Shown in pieces: positions 1 to 12,985 of a stretch of 64,000 nt of DNA. The notes below the pieces were generated by a model, which saw nothing but the letters and a program-made list of their open reading frames with translations, was not told the DNA's origin and searched no databases. This DNA is from Druceiella hillmani (taxonomy: Eukaryota; Arthropoda; Insecta; Lepidoptera; Hepialidae). The position numbers and the translations under genes were made by a program. Numbering within the stretch: the first letter of the stretch is position 1; the number at the start of each line of letters is the position of its first letter. The stretch lies in NCBI GenBank assembly GCA_039881145.1, contig JAYKKI010000076.1:11091001-11155000 (forward strand), in the 5' to 3' direction.

Positions 1-36
1 ATGAATTTCTACAAAATTAACGCCAAATATATTCAT
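1..36 (+). repeat. 3' end of a Penelope-type terminal repeat, cut by window edge
   Basis: The first 36 bases match the motif that ends the Penelope-like terminal repeats elsewhere in the window (46405-46441, 49045-49082, and reversed at 15305-15340, 16775-16810 and 63157-63190). The shared core is 'aaaattaacgccaaatat'. Only the distal part is visible, so a longer element may lie to the left of the window. Confidence 0.7.
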
Positions 37-54
37 CATTTATTGTGTTTCCCG

Positions 55-1354
55 AAATAATTTTTTCGTAAAATATCCAATATGCATAAATTCTACAGTT
101 TTGTTATATGTATAGAAAGGGCGGATACAGAATTTTTCTCTGGAGGGAACACAACTAAGTTTGCAGCGAGTGTTCTTTGATATTAATTGCAAATAAACAC
201 ATTATCACACTCCGCTAAAAGAAGGTATAAATCTGTCGACTCATGGCCGTAGTTCAGTTTTATATCCGTATCAAGAATTATAAAATATTTACGAAATAAT
301 GGGACAATACTTTGCAAATTAATTAGTCTATTGAATCTATTGATTTTTTACACACTTTTATTAAAAAATATTTTGACAGACTGTGTCCCCATTGAAAAGT
401 GTATCAGTATAAGATAGTGATATTATTATCCAACTTCGTTTAACGCTGTGCTTATCCCTGTTAATTGATCACAAATGCTCAGAAACTGATTTTAAAAGTT
501 GATTTTAAAAGCTTCTAAAGGTTTAGTTTTTGGAAACAGATTATATACGATATTAGATATTAGAGTCTCGCATAGCGAACACATTCGGAATGTTGAAGAT
601 GGCAATAAGTTTGACTCGAAATCCTTTGTGTAATCCGAAATCCTGTGATATGTAAGCGTTAACTTTTGACAAATAGCTTCTTGTAACTATGACAAACGAT
701 AGGGTATCGTATGTAGGCAAGACCTCTGCGAATGCCTTTGCTGATTTTGTAATTCAATTTTTCTGCATAATGAACTCTGACTCTTTTTCTGAAGTCTGGT
801 TCCTAGTCCAAAAATATCCGATGAACCCAATCTTGACGATTTTTCTACTCCATTGATTATTCAAGAATTATGCAGTTGCTTGATAGATTATGATTAAACA
901 TTAACTATCAATTTACATCAGTATTTTTTTTCTGTTTTGCACTAGATGCGCTCGTGATGTGCGTTAACCTGTGGATCTGTAGAAAATATTATTAACTGTA
1001 AAATTACTACATGAAAAGTCATCTAATAGAATAATTAAAAAAAAAGGTTTTTTAAATAAGTGTACTTTGCATCCAAACGCCAAATTGACATATATATTGT
1101 TTTGATTAGTAAATCGCGATAAAACATAGATTATATGTACACCAGATCTAATAGAATCCACAGGTGAAAACCTCATCAGGATACTTTTAGCTTCCCTTGC
1201 GTGACGCGCAAACAAAAAAACAATCTCACAAATAAACGTACCAACATTTAAAAACAATATTTTGTGTTCTATTACTTTTATTATTTTTCTCAAAATAATT
1301 TTTTCGTAAAATATTCAATATATAGATGCGTCAATCCTACAGTTTTGTTATATG
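55..1354. repeat. Pair of ~60-bp direct repeats about 1.24 kb apart
   Basis: Bases 55-110 and 1293-1354 share two blocks in the same order: 'aataattttttcgtaaaata' and, a little later, 'ctacagttttgttatatg'. The DNA between them has no recognisable gene. They may be two fragments of one dispersed repeat or the flanks of an old insertion; the sequence does not decide which. Confidence 0.5.
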
Positions 1355-3580
1355 ACAGACAATATTGACAACAGACTCAAATTTTGTATAAATTGAGGAT
1401 ATATAGTAAACTTATGACGAATACGCCAATGTAAGTCGAGGTAAAAATTTTCGTTGTACGATTTACATTAGACGCAGTGCCATCTCTTGATGTATGTGGA
1501 TATACTATGCATGTGTGTAATTGCTTCACGTCGAGACAATTCTTTGGTGTCATATAAATGCAGTAGAAATACATTTTTTAAAATTAAACTCTCATAATTC
1601 CGAAGTGTACCGATTCCGATAAAATGAATAAATGTTAAGTCAAGTCAATCTTTACATTATTCAAAAAACTCCGCCTTCTATTGAGCCAGCATTTTTTTCA
1701 TGATACGTATTCAAACAGAAAAACAGACAAACATACAATTCAAAAACTATACTTTTGTATTCTGTTAGATTTTTTTAGGGGACTTTTAATATTTTTTTCC
1801 TAAATATCTTCAATGCTTGTACTTGAAATATTTGTATTTATGAGATGTGCGCATATTCAATGCTATGATTAAGTTTATACGACGGGCATGGGGTTCATAA
1901 AAAATATGTAAATAAATAATCAAATGGGTCACAAAATTTAAGTTTTGATAGTTCACCAAATCATTACTTTACAATGATAAAAAAAAATAAAAAGCCTATT
2001 TGTGCTCTACTCAAAGAGCTATTTTCAATGAAATTTACATGCCCATACACAAAACAAATTATTAGAAATTTTTTTTTACGTTTTATGTTACATTACATTT
2101 CACGTTACCATTTTTAGTTTCTGAATAAGCAAGGAATTAAGTAATGTATGTGAAGTAATCAAGTTCGTGTTAATTTATTTAGAAGTTAAAAGCCTCCTTG
2201 GTCGGAACACCACTATCTTGTCATAGTTTTGTAAAATATACACAATGTAAATTAAAAAGTTGAATTTTGGAATAATTGTAAAATTTAATCTTAAATAATT
2301 CTAAGACAATAAAGGGAAAGTTAAAAAAAGTCGAAAAATAGTGTTATTGTCAAAAAATAGTGGAAAATAAAAGCTAATGCGATCAAGATTTTGCTGAGAT
2401 GTATGTGAAAAAAATAATCAACAAAATTTAAAGAACTCTATGAAGTTATTCTGTTTATAGAAATAAGGATTTTTTATGACAAAAAAAAATTAAAATTAGT
2501 GAAAATATCAACACTGAAAGAAAACCATAGGCAAATATTTGAAATTTTCCACATATTTAGAGTAAACAATTTAGTTGTTGCAATCGCTTTCAATTTCTAC
2601 AGTTTTGAAACTATGCAAACAGAATTTAACGTTTCTTACTGGGAATTTTTTGTATTTTATCATTCGGTTGGTGAAATATCGAACCTTTAAATGACATCGC
2701 ATATGTTACTCCCTCAGCCCTCTCGTATATTAAGATCACAAATACGAAAAGCCTGAAAAATATCAATACTTTGTGATTAAAATCGCATTAACTGTGATGA
2801 TTTTTCTTAGTAAAAAAATAATTGCTCAAATCTAAATTACAAGAAGAGATTTTGTAATAGGAAAAAAAAAATGATTGATAACTCATAAGCACGTAAAAAT
2901 ATTCAACCATTTTTTTCTTCGTTTAATTACAACGTTAAAGTAATACAGTGTATAGGAATCTATTGAAAAAAGCGCCTAACGTTCTAACGCCTAGCGATAC
3001 ATTCATAACATATGACTGGCACGAACTTCACTTCTTCTTCTATGACTGTCATATTCTCACAAATTTGATCCTTTTAAGGTTCCATACCCAAGAGGTCTGT
3101 GTGGAATCCTATTGTTATGGCAACGTCGTTTATCTATCCACCTGTTTATCAGAAACTCCTAGCTTCTAAACAAATTTCAAATTCACATGTAGGGAATGAA
3201 AATAAAAAGTTCGCAAAACCTAAGAGAAGGTACTGCCTTTATCTCAGAATATATTTTTTAATATGAGATTGCGTTGTGTTTGTCCTTGACCATATTTATT
3301 CTCCGTAATTACTAAAATATTTGTTTTCAAATATGTTTCTTTTTGGTTCTGTTTATATAAATTTAAGAAATTTTCTAATTTTAGAAATTGATAAATTAAA
3401 TAGCAAGGCTATAAAAATAAACATAAATAATTATGTTTATTTGTATAGCTTCGCTATTTTATTAGAATATATTTCAAAACGACTTACGCCATACGTTTCA
3501 CTTTACCGAAAGGCTCTTCTAGTAAAGAGAACACATTCAATGATTTCACATACGTACTCTTTGCTATAAGGCTTAAAGTG
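111..3580. other. AT-rich intergenic DNA, no gene seen
   Basis: Apart from the right-hand repeat noted at 1293-1354, this stretch has only short open frames typical of AT-rich DNA, on both strands. None shows a recognisable domain, and no tRNA, splice-supported exon or clear repeat was found. Confidence 0.5.
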
Positions 3581-3589
3581 CAGAGCGAC

Positions 3590-5300
3590 ATTCTATTGTA
3601 TGTATGCGTAAAACGATGATACAAAAATGTGACAGAAAACTATTTTTACTCAAGATATATCGAAAGATTTAAGGGAAAGATTTGAAAAAGGTAAAACAAA
3701 AAGAGATAGAGATCGAGCACTAGAAATAGATGGGGCTATACTTAATGTATTACTATATTATATGTACCCGTTTCACTTGAGCCATTTAAGAAAATGTTTT
3801 GTAACGATTTTAGAGAGTGTCTGTCTGATCATTGTAAACAATTGGCAAACATTATTCTATAGGTTAAACAAAAAGATTACTAGGTTTATAGGTGTTCAAA
3901 AAAAATATTTCCCCTAGGTTTAATTATCAAAAATAATAAGCAAGCAGTTTTTGGGTGGATAACTTTGCTAAAGACATAGTTTCAATCTTCATTAGCCTGA
4001 AAATAACAATTTATTTCGGGCAGATGGCTTCAATGGAGTACAAGTAACAATTCTTTTTTCAAAATCTGCGAACATTGATTGAAAAATGTCAGTTCAGTGA
4101 CAGTCACATATACAATACGGACAAAACTGGCTTACAAATTGTGCCAAATAGCCAAAAATGTATACAGCCATTGAAAAAAAAACCTAAGGAAAATAGCATC
4201 AGCCGAGAAAGGTCAAAGAATTACTACTGAAAGTTGTATGAGTTCCGCAAAAACATATGTTTTACCTACATTAATATTTTCAAGAAAACGCAAGAATAGT
4301 GAACTTTTGAAGGATGTTCCAGAACATTACATACTTTTAGTTTCCGATTCAAACTATACTTCTAGTATCTGATTCTGGTTATATCAGTACTGATCTGATG
4401 CATGATATGTTTCTGGTTATATCAATACTGATTGCTGATTTTATACAAAATGTTAAATCATTAAGAAATTGACCCATCCTGTTGATTTTAGAATTTCGTA
4501 ATGAAAGCATTGCACTTTTGAGCCTAACACCACACACTAGTCGCAAAATGCAATCTCCGCACATTGGGTTCTTTAGTCCATTAAAAAAAGCATATTCAGC
4601 TGCCTGTGATAACTGGTAAATTACACGTTTGGGCTGTGCAATTACTCAGTCCCAAATTATTGAATTGTTTGGGAATGTATAGGCAAAATTATTTTTGTAG
4701 AAAAAGCGTCAAAAGCATTTTAAAGTTGTGGAGTGTGGCCTTTGAATAACCAAATTTTTAGTGATGATTATTTTACACCTTCGGAAGTCACCAACACCGG
4801 GTGTTGAAGATCATACTACAGGTCCAGTAGAACATGCAGTAACAGTCCGTAAACAGCCGAAAATAATAAAGAAAATAATCTAAGCTGTCAAATTGTTCCA
4901 GAAAGATATTTAAATGCCGAGGATATACCAGTTCCCATGATTTTTAATACTGTAAGTCATCAAATTGTGCCATCAACATTAAACTTCCAACATCAATCAT
5001 CTTAGTTTCGCCGCGTACCCAAAACAAGCAATGAAGGAAAAAGAGGCACAACAAAATAAATCTCAGATTCCCACAAGCTCTCCATATTAAAACCAATTAG
5101 AAGTAGAAATACAGGAAAAGATGAAAAGCGTAAAGAAAAAGAAAAAATAAAACCATATTTCAATACTCACTACTGTACCTAATGCTGTCATTCGTTGCCC
5201 TTTGTGTTGTGAACAGTGCGAACATCCATAAGTATATCGAATTCGGTGTTTACATTACGACGTGTGGTGGTACGAAGAAAGTACGGATATTATATAGTGT
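3590..5300 (+). pseudogene. Decayed pogo/jerky-like (DDE) transposase
   Basis: Several pieces read, in order but in shifting frames with many stops, as a pogo-type transposase of the Tc1/mariner superfamily. Around 4020-4060 is 'RADGFN', like the usual 'RAxGFN' before the catalytic domain. At 4109-4140 is 'IYNTDKTGLQI', the first catalytic Asp in a D-x-T-G context (normally D-E-T-G). At 4199-4330 the frame gives 'SAEKGQRITTESC' and 'YVLPTLIFSRKR'. At about 4513-4615 are 'SPHTSRKMQSPHIGFFSPLK' and 'AYSAACDNW', the family's conserved late segment. A Lys/Glu-rich tail and possible Cys/Trp zinc-finger remains reach about 5300. It cannot be functional. The ends are approximate; no terminal inverted repeats were found. 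Confidence 0.72.
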
Positions 5301-6765
5301 TTGGTGTAGTCAAATGTGATTTTTATTGAATTACTCATTAATCATGGTGCATAGTCTTATCTAGTATAAGGAAATATGACTACTTATTTTTTAATGCGAT
5401 GGGGCTTAAGAGTACCTATCGATGCTAAGTATTTCTGACAACTTCATAAACTAATAGATCTTTAAATTTTTAAGTTCAATAACTCAAATAACTCAAAAGA
5501 CTACTGATTTTATGTTCAAAGAAATTATTATAAGTTCAAAGTTTGATTTTTAATAAACGAAAGAAATTATTTTCAAAAAATTAAAACTGCGTTCTCTTCG
5601 TTTGCTTTACTCTAAGTCTTACTTTCTTCGCACTAAACTATAAATAATATTTAAAATGATCTAAAATTATATTTCACACCCTCTTTGTAGATATACTCTT
5701 TATAAATATTGTCTAAAAAGAGGTTGAAAATAATTTGTCAATATAGCCGCTACGTGGGGGTGTGTGCTCTACTCAAAAAGATATTTGTAGGCATAGAAGT
5801 AATTTTTTCATTTTATTTCATTGATAAATAATAGTACAGTTGACCATTAAAATCGCAATTTTTAGATTAATTTTGTTACCGTGTCCTTCTCAAAAACGGC
5901 ATTACAAAACGGCTGATATTTCTTATATCAAGTATTAGCTGTGCCTCATCGTTCCGTATGCTTAAAATTACCTTAATTACACTGCTTTCTTCTCGCCTCA
6001 GTACACGCCTCCGCTCTGTTCCTCAAACGACATCGGTTTTCGGGATTAGAGGTATATCGGCAGAAATACTCGCCATGATCAATCAATAAATCAGCATCGT
6101 CTCTCTTTATATCGCTCCTTTAAACAGTGTTTCTCGACTCCTGTTACATTTTATAGCACTTCCTTGCAGCCACTAATCGTAGCATGGTAATGTAGGATAT
6201 CTTCGCGTAAGTAAGGACTTTCTTAAATAAGAAAAATGTTTGAACAGTGACATATAGTTACATACATAAACAACCAAATAAATAAACAATTTTTTCCGCC
6301 TTATGTATTTATGTGGAATAAAATTAAAAAAAACAAAAAGAACTAACCAATAAATAATAAAAAAAACTATGAAGAATAAAACGAAAGTACTTTTGAGAAA
6401 GTCACGATACTTTTGCGCGTACAAACACGTACTAAATAGATTTCTCCTTATATAAATATATGCTTAATATATTTACGTAAGAAGAAATTTAATTAATATT
6501 TGCATACACTTCAAACACTTACCTGTCTGACATCTACCTTACAATATTTATATACAATTAAATTTCCACGGAATCCTTGTAGTATTAGTTCTACTTATAC
6601 TCACACGCATGTTATTTCAAGGAAGTAAAACTCACAGATACAGAATTTAAATACAATATCACCAAATTTCATTGATTAGTTCGCTGACCTTCCTGTTTTT
6701 CTTGTGTTTTTTTTTGTTATTTATTGGTCTTTCTCTTTTTACGAGGATCCACTCTCACAAATTAT
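5301..6765. other. AT-rich intergenic DNA, no gene seen
   Basis: No domain, RNA gene or clear repeat was recognised. The 83-residue minus-strand frame ending at 6173 is a Phe/Ile/Val-rich translation of A+T-rich DNA without features. Confidence 0.45.
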
Positions 6766-6769
6766 TTAT

Positions 6770-7540
6770 TGCTATGTTAGAACAAATTTTCAGAATACTA
6801 GGCAGGGAAATAATGCACAGAAGCTGGCTTGATAATGCACGGAAGATATCTGTCAAATGTGTAATTGTTGAAAAATTTCAATATGTGATAGAGTTACTAA
6901 ATCGACAAAGAAAAACAGCCGGTTTATAAACGAACCGGAAGAAAACGAGTACCACTGAAGTCAATTTAACACTAGTCTACACATTTAGAATATGCCGAAC
7001 CCTGTATATATATCTTGGATATCTTATATCATTCAAGTTTCCTACAAATAAAAACAAAAAAGCGAACAATATGGTCCAAGTATTGGTCATTGAATCAAGT
7101 ATTTAAAGCTAAACTACCAATAAACCTAGAAGCAATAACATTGAAGTCATTAATAATGCCGTATATAAGTTTCGGTTGTCAAATCTAACCACTTACGAAG
7201 AGAACTCTTACCAAAATATAAGTATGCCCGGAAGCTATGGAAAAAGTTATGTCCGTGTAAAACTATAGAATCGTAAAATAAAAATATCATAAGAGTGAAA
7301 ACAAGAACAGAATATGCAGCGAAAAAAATTCTAAATTGAAAATAAAAATTATCTGACTGTTGTTCACACAAGGGACTACAGACGAACTATGGTCTATAAT
7401 ACTAAAAAATAATACTCGTTAGTTACAAAACGCAGACTAGGAACTCTATATCAGAATTATACAGTAGACGTCACTTGAAGAACCTGGAGCAGGACGTCAT
7501 GAAACTAAACTGAAAACATTTAGAGGAGATTTTTTTTATT
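6770..7540 (+). pseudogene. Non-LTR retrotransposon RT C-terminal relic
   Basis: With frameshifts tolerated, the plus strand resembles the end of a non-LTR (LINE) reverse transcriptase. Around 6870-6930 is 'IELLNRQRKTAGL' followed by 'INEPE', like the 'LN..SK.VGLKIN..KTK' segment after the catalytic YADD. Around 7080-7250 are 'AKLPINLEAITLKSLIMPY' and 'CPEAMEKVMSV', like the later 'P.L.YG.E.W.LT' and 'Q.AMER.ML' blocks. Stops and shifts are frequent. The clade cannot be fixed and the ends are approximate. Confidence 0.5.
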
Positions 7541-9195
7541 GATGCAGTAGTTCTTATATTAACTACAAACGGTACTAATACAACCGAAGTATAATTCAAA
7601 AATTGAACCCATTTTCAAATACTGACATTACTAACAATCCAACTTATATTTAAATAACAGTGTAAAAAATATGTAAAGCTATAAAAACATAAAATAATAT
7701 TTTTTTAAGTAAACATTTCCAATGTATTCTTTAAACTGAAACGTCTGTGTGTCTGCGCCTTATTACTTCAATTATAAACAGGTTTATTCACGCTAACATT
7801 AACAAAAGTATCAATAAGATATTGCAAAGTACATTAGCCCTCTTTGCTAATGCGCATCACTTTTATTTTTTTATCCATGTAATCTCAATTGAATCGAGCG
7901 AGTCTATCATATAACATGACATAACCATCATCTCGTGGCTTCTCATTATGAAATTTGATTGATCGTCTTAAGACCATTGAAACACTTTATAACAATTACA
8001 GCATGCGAAGATCGAAAATGCGAATACACGATACAAAACATATTAAGAGTCATCTCATAACTAGACACTATAATTTGACGACGCAATCTCATTTATCGTG
8101 TTATATTTAAAGTTTAATTAAGTAATGAAATTATATATGGTGTCAAATTACTGATAATATTACACAATTTACGTGGCTCTACGCAGATCTATCGTAACCG
8201 ACTGACATTGGAAAGCGTCAGATGCTGAAGTAATTTTCGTGCTTACAATTATTTTTATTTAATTATTATTTTTTGTATATTAAACAGAAATTGTTTGCAG
8301 AGATTGTTGTGAATTGCACGCACTTGCATTTCTAAAAAGCTACCTATAAAAATATTTTTTATTTTTCGATTCGCTAATTACCTTAACTACTACTATGAAG
8401 TTTCCCCCTATAAGAACACTATCGTAATTTTGCATTAACGATATTAATCGATAATTTATTACTGATATTCAGTGCAGATAACTTCATCAATAGTGCCAAA
8501 TTACTAGATATGAGATTATGCCGTCCAAAACTACGAATATAACAATTGTGTAACTAGGGACGAATTTACGGCTTTAATTTACATAATTACGTAACTGGTT
8601 TGGTGTTATTAAAAATATATATTTGTAATTTTAAGAAGTAAATGATTTAAGTCAGTTTATAATACGTAAGTGTATTGATATTTTTATTATAGAAAAAAAA
8701 ACGGTGCGTGTACTTATGTACGCGCGTGAGAAGTTATACTTCTTTGGAATCATTAAATAATACATACGGATAGATAACCTCAATTATATTGGAACACTTG
8801 AAAAAGTCTATATACACAATTTTTTCACTAATATTTACGAATAGTAAATATATTAATCAAAATATTGAATTTAAATCACTACTGAATATAATTTATCAGT
8901 ACATATATAAATCGCACTTATATGAAACCAAAACACGTGTGTGAATGTAGACACTGGAAACTTGTGGATAAATACTATGAATATGAAAACAGTGAACAGA
9001 GGCGACGATGGTGCCAATAGCTTTTGTTTCGAGACTGCAACCGCTGCATCTTCATACTGTAACTTTTATGTGACGAATCTTAAAATTTCACTCTCATCAT
9101 TTTTTCATAACTGCCTAAAGAAGTATAACTTCAAAAAGTAATATTTATGAAATCCACAAGAATCCACATAGTAAAAAAACAAATGAAATTTTATA
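7541..9195. other. AT-rich intergenic DNA, no gene seen
   Basis: No gene was recognised. A short palindromic motif, AGAAG-TTATA-CTTCT in form, occurs at about 8731-8746, and a related one at about 9118-9134. They may mark the two ends of a small repeat of about 0.4 kb, but nothing else supports an element there. Confidence 0.4.
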
Positions 9196-9199
9196 AATT

Positions 9200-10740
9200 A
9201 TTTCTACTTTTTTACTCTTGAAAATGTGGTCGCATAAGTGATAAGGCGTTCAATGTTTTATCACCTAACGAGCTTCTCAATTTGTTACAAAACAGCTGGT
9301 GGAATAAAAACCTCGCTGAGTTTTGGTATAGAACATAAATAAGTGTACGTAACTCTTGGGTAGACTTCGCGTCCGCTGCCAGATCTGCATTTACTATAGG
9401 GAAATCTTTGTTTCTTGTCGTAGCTTTGTATATAAATTTTTCCAAGTGTTGTGCGACGGTCACTTTTAATAAACTTGAATCATGATAATACAAACATATC
9501 CCTATTGTTTTTATTACATTTAAACTACGATGAATGTAATAAACTTTTATTTTTTTAGCTTTTAACTTTTTTATTTGTAAATTTGACGTTGGATTTCAAA
9601 TCTAGTAACGAATATCTTTACCAGGAGCCTTCATAACGAATATATTTAATTTAAAAAATCTGTCATCTATATCAGGCAACCTACTCCACATCATTTTGCA
9701 ATAATATTATATCCAGTTTATTACCGTACTCTTTTAAAGTGTATTTTTCTAAAATGTAATCTTTTAAGGTCGCCTTATAGAAAAATTTAACTACTCTTAA
9801 TCGTCTTCTTTTTTAATAATACCTTATAAATAAAATATGACTCTAAAATTGGAAATCTAGGTTCATCTATAAAAAATCCATCATCATTTTCTTCTTCAGC
9901 AACAATACCTACGAATTCGGAATTGCAAACCTGATGTTTTCTGGATTTTATATAATACATTAATTACCGTAAGTGATACCATCATGAACTGTGTTAGGCA
10001 CATGGGGGTTTAAAACAATTAATGTGGACGTCAAAATTCTTACTCATTTTAATCATTAAACTGGCTTCATCTGCAGGGAAAGTAATTATGTCGTCGAGAT
10101 TGAACTCAAATGCATTCAAATGCTATTTTATCAGTGGAGTGGTTACATGAGCAATCATTAAACCTTTTACCCTCAATAATCCTAAATTTTTGTACTTGCT
10201 TTTGTCTAAGTCTTTATTATGAATATTTAAATATCTTCTTTTTCGGATGAAGGTTGAATCGTGGAAAGTAATACTAAACCTACAATTTTGAAATTTTATT
10301 TCTTTGAATTGTTTAATTAATTTGTTCTTAGTTTGGTTACTCTATTCCAGAACTGTCTTGGTTATAGTCAAAAGAAATTTTCGTAAATTATAGCCAAACA
10401 AGCAATACATTTTAGGCCCTCAGATACAAAATTTGTCAAATGGAATTCCATCTAGTGCTGCGATTCTAGTCTCACGAGCCATTGTACTCAAGTCTGTGGA
10501 TAACAGACTTGAGTAGTAATCTATAAGATTCATTTTCTTTGTCGAAGGTTAATTCCTAGTGTTTCTGACTTGATTCTGAGCATTTTAGCAGTATTTGATG
10601 TACTGGGTCTTTTGGAGTCATGCTCTGGCATTTCATCAATATGCTTAGCCACATACCACATTTACTCACAATGAAATGATCCCAAATAGAAGTATATGCA
10701 CGTCAGTTTAAAAACTCTTTGCATATGGTTACATTGTTGT
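9200..10740 (-). pseudogene. Decayed hAT-like transposase
   Basis: Read on the minus strand with frameshifts, the region resembles a BED-finger/hAT transposase. Near 10700 is 'WDHFIVSKCG', like the start of a BED zinc finger. Around 10000-10080 is 'FPADEASLMIKMSKNFD', comparable to the family's 'TTDGASVMxKxGR' catalytic segment, then 'HGITYGN', like 'AHGIxLAxxDV'. At 9212-9493 an open 93-residue frame has 'VTVAQHLEKFIYKATT' and 'LNALSLMRPHF', in the position of the late 'VEALCRRDANLL' helix region. Many stops make it non-functional. I found no terminal inverted repeats or 8-bp duplication. Assignment rests on a few degraded blocks, so the family is likely rather than certain. Confidence 0.45.
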
Positions 10741-12090
10741 TAATCTAAAAAAAATAATTAAATAAAAATTAAGTCCATTGGAAGTTTTAAAAATATTATG
10801 TTTATTATATTGAAGGAATATAGATATCAGTTATCAAATTCAATTTGACTTAATAATTTATTAATAAAATAATAGCTTGTTTTACCGAAATTGGTCTCAT
10901 GATATTGCAACATTTACGATATATTTAAAACTTACTTATTTCAAAGGTGAAAGAAGTGTTCTTTATTTTACTATATTTTATCACTACATTCAGACAAACG
11001 TAAATTCTACGGGTATAAATGAAATAACTTGTTTCGTTGATATTTATAAAATTACTGTATAAAGTAAACAAGTTAGTAAGTAAAAAAGTTCAAACACTCA
11101 CTTGGTTATGTCACGTATGTATAATTTATGTTCCAAATGAAGAGTTGAACGTACAGTTCATGGATTTATTACTTATGTTAATTTCACGATAATTACCAAT
11201 AACTTCACCATCACAAATCACAACACACACGAAAAGAAAATCTTCGAATGGACTAGAGTAGAATGATTGAGGTACTGTAAACCGGATGACTGACGATCGA
11301 GCAATGAATAAAACATTCTTTTAATTTTTAAAAATATTTAATTTAATTTTTTTTTATTTTTGCTTAATATCCGTCATGTCGTGCATGAATTATCTAAGTA
11401 TAAAATAAATTACAGGAAAATAACGTAAGGCAACTAGTTAAGGCAGATAGTGCTGCCAGCTATTTACAGAAATATTACGTTACAACTTACATTGTTATGT
11501 AATTTTACGCATTTTTAGCATGTAATGTAACGTAAATCAGTACTCGATTGGTGTATTACTTTAATTGTTTAAGTCAAGGTACCAAGTGACGAAGTTAAAA
11601 AATGTGAAAATCAGTCCGTAATTATGTAATTGGGAAATTTTGTAATTAGGGAATGAGAGTCTTATAAAAATAGGGAAATTCGCCAGATGAATGATTTAAC
11701 TATATTTTTCTATTATAATATATATTTTTTATACCTTTAATTATATTTATACCTATATTTATTAATATATATTTTTTATACCTTTAATTTTTATTAACAT
11801 TTATTACGCCTTTATGTAACTTATTGCTTTCGGAGCAGCCAACCCAAGTTTAAATAACTGGAGCAATCAATCCCGAAGTTTGTATATATAATGTATAATA
11901 ATCAATAAATCCAAAAAAATGGCCACAGTTCGGTACTAGAAAAAGACGTGAAGAGAAGAAAAAAGCATGCAGACGGAGGTATAAGAACCTAAGTGAAGTT
12001 AACAGGTATAATTTATTAATGCAGCTTTTTGACAGTGATTTTTTATGCTGAATTTCAATAAATTTAATAACTTAGTAATGTCAACATAGT
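10741..12090. other. AT-rich intergenic DNA, no gene seen
   Basis: No domain or RNA gene was recognised. Around 11700-11810 a short phrase built on 'tatattttttatacctttaa' occurs twice, a local duplication only. Confidence 0.45.
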
Positions 12091-12094
12091 GTCT

Positions 12095-12300
12095 TCACCT
12101 TGGTGTGACGAGTTGATCACAAGGCATACGGCCTTTGATGATGCGGCGCACCGCGGGGACACGGGTTAGATTCCCGGACGTTCTTAGAACGAGACTGGAC
12201 TTGTCTTACAACCATCCATAATGGTTAGCTGTAAGAGATTGCTCTCCTAGCAATAAGTCCATCATATGCACACAATATAGATACATTAAAGTAAATAAAT
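12095..12300 (+). mobile_element. tRNA-derived SINE, copy 1
   Basis: A GC-richer 5' part contains an A-box-like stretch ('tggtgtgacgag', about 12109) and a B-box-like 'ggttagattccc' at 12163-12174, the two internal RNA polymerase III promoter elements kept in tRNA-derived SINEs. A tail with 'gagattgctctcctagcaat' follows, then a short A+T tail with 'aaataaataaataaa'. A second copy lies on the minus strand at 63655-63840 and a tail fragment at 19925-19985, so it is a dispersed family. It encodes no protein and would depend on a LINE for movement. Confidence 0.7.
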
Positions 12301-12349
12301 AAATAAACGGATACACATAAAAGGACAAGCAATGTCTTAAAAACTAAGA

Positions 12350-12985
12350 GATTTCCTGGTTAAAGTTCCGTACTGCAAAAATTATTCTTCTAAGATCGCT
12401 CACAAATCCATCTATCCGTCTTTCACAGCTATTTCTCTCAGAAACTCTTCACGTAGACACTGGAAACATGTCATAGTAATGCAGCATCTTAACCGGTAAA
12501 TATCTCTATATTAAAAAACATTTAAACTAAAACAAACGTATATAAATATTTATGCGTATGGAAAATTAAGTACTTTAAACCAAAATTTCAAATACCGTAT
12601 ATAGTGTGGAAAATATATAGGAAGTGAAAGAGGTAACAGGGCTATAAGCAGTCTAAGTCTCGAAAATATTTTTTTCCATAATTAGTTTTTTTTTCATTTG
12701 AAATAAAATATATTCAGAGATATATCGAAAATTATATAAAAAATGTGCTCACTCGCCTCATTTCGGAAACTGAGAAACCTAAAGTTAAAAAGCAGGGTTT
12801 TTAGATGCCTACATAAAAGTTGTGGAAAAACTGTAATAACAATTCTAAAAATTGTAATGAAAATTTTAAATATCGTAGTTTTTGTGATATTTGCGATGCG
12901 ACCCTTTACTTAATTATATCAGGTATTATTGAATATTTCTTACTCTATAATGTCCCTATTAATGGTGACTTATTATAAATAAAGT
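12350..12985 (+). repeat. Dispersed repeat family X, copy 1
   Basis: This copy begins with 'gttaaagttccgtactgcaa' and follows the same order of blocks as 49800-50345: a pyrimidine-rich 'ccatctatccgtctttcac' segment, 'ctcagaaactcttcacgtag', and near the end 'ctataatgtccctattaatg'. A shorter copy is at 53290-53480 and an inverted piece at 44388-44450. No coding capacity is visible. I remember similar sequences as abundant repeats in lepidopteran genomes, but this was not checked. Confidence 0.55.

Noticed and set aside
8731..9134. Transposon bounded by AGAAGTTATACTTCT-like motifs
   Set aside because: The motif is self-complementary, so the inverted relation is automatic; no duplication or internal feature supports an element.
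12121..12180. Possible tRNA gene
   Set aside because: B-box-like sequence is present but no cloverleaf or acceptor stem can be formed, and the region recurs with a tail at 63655-63840; it is a SINE.
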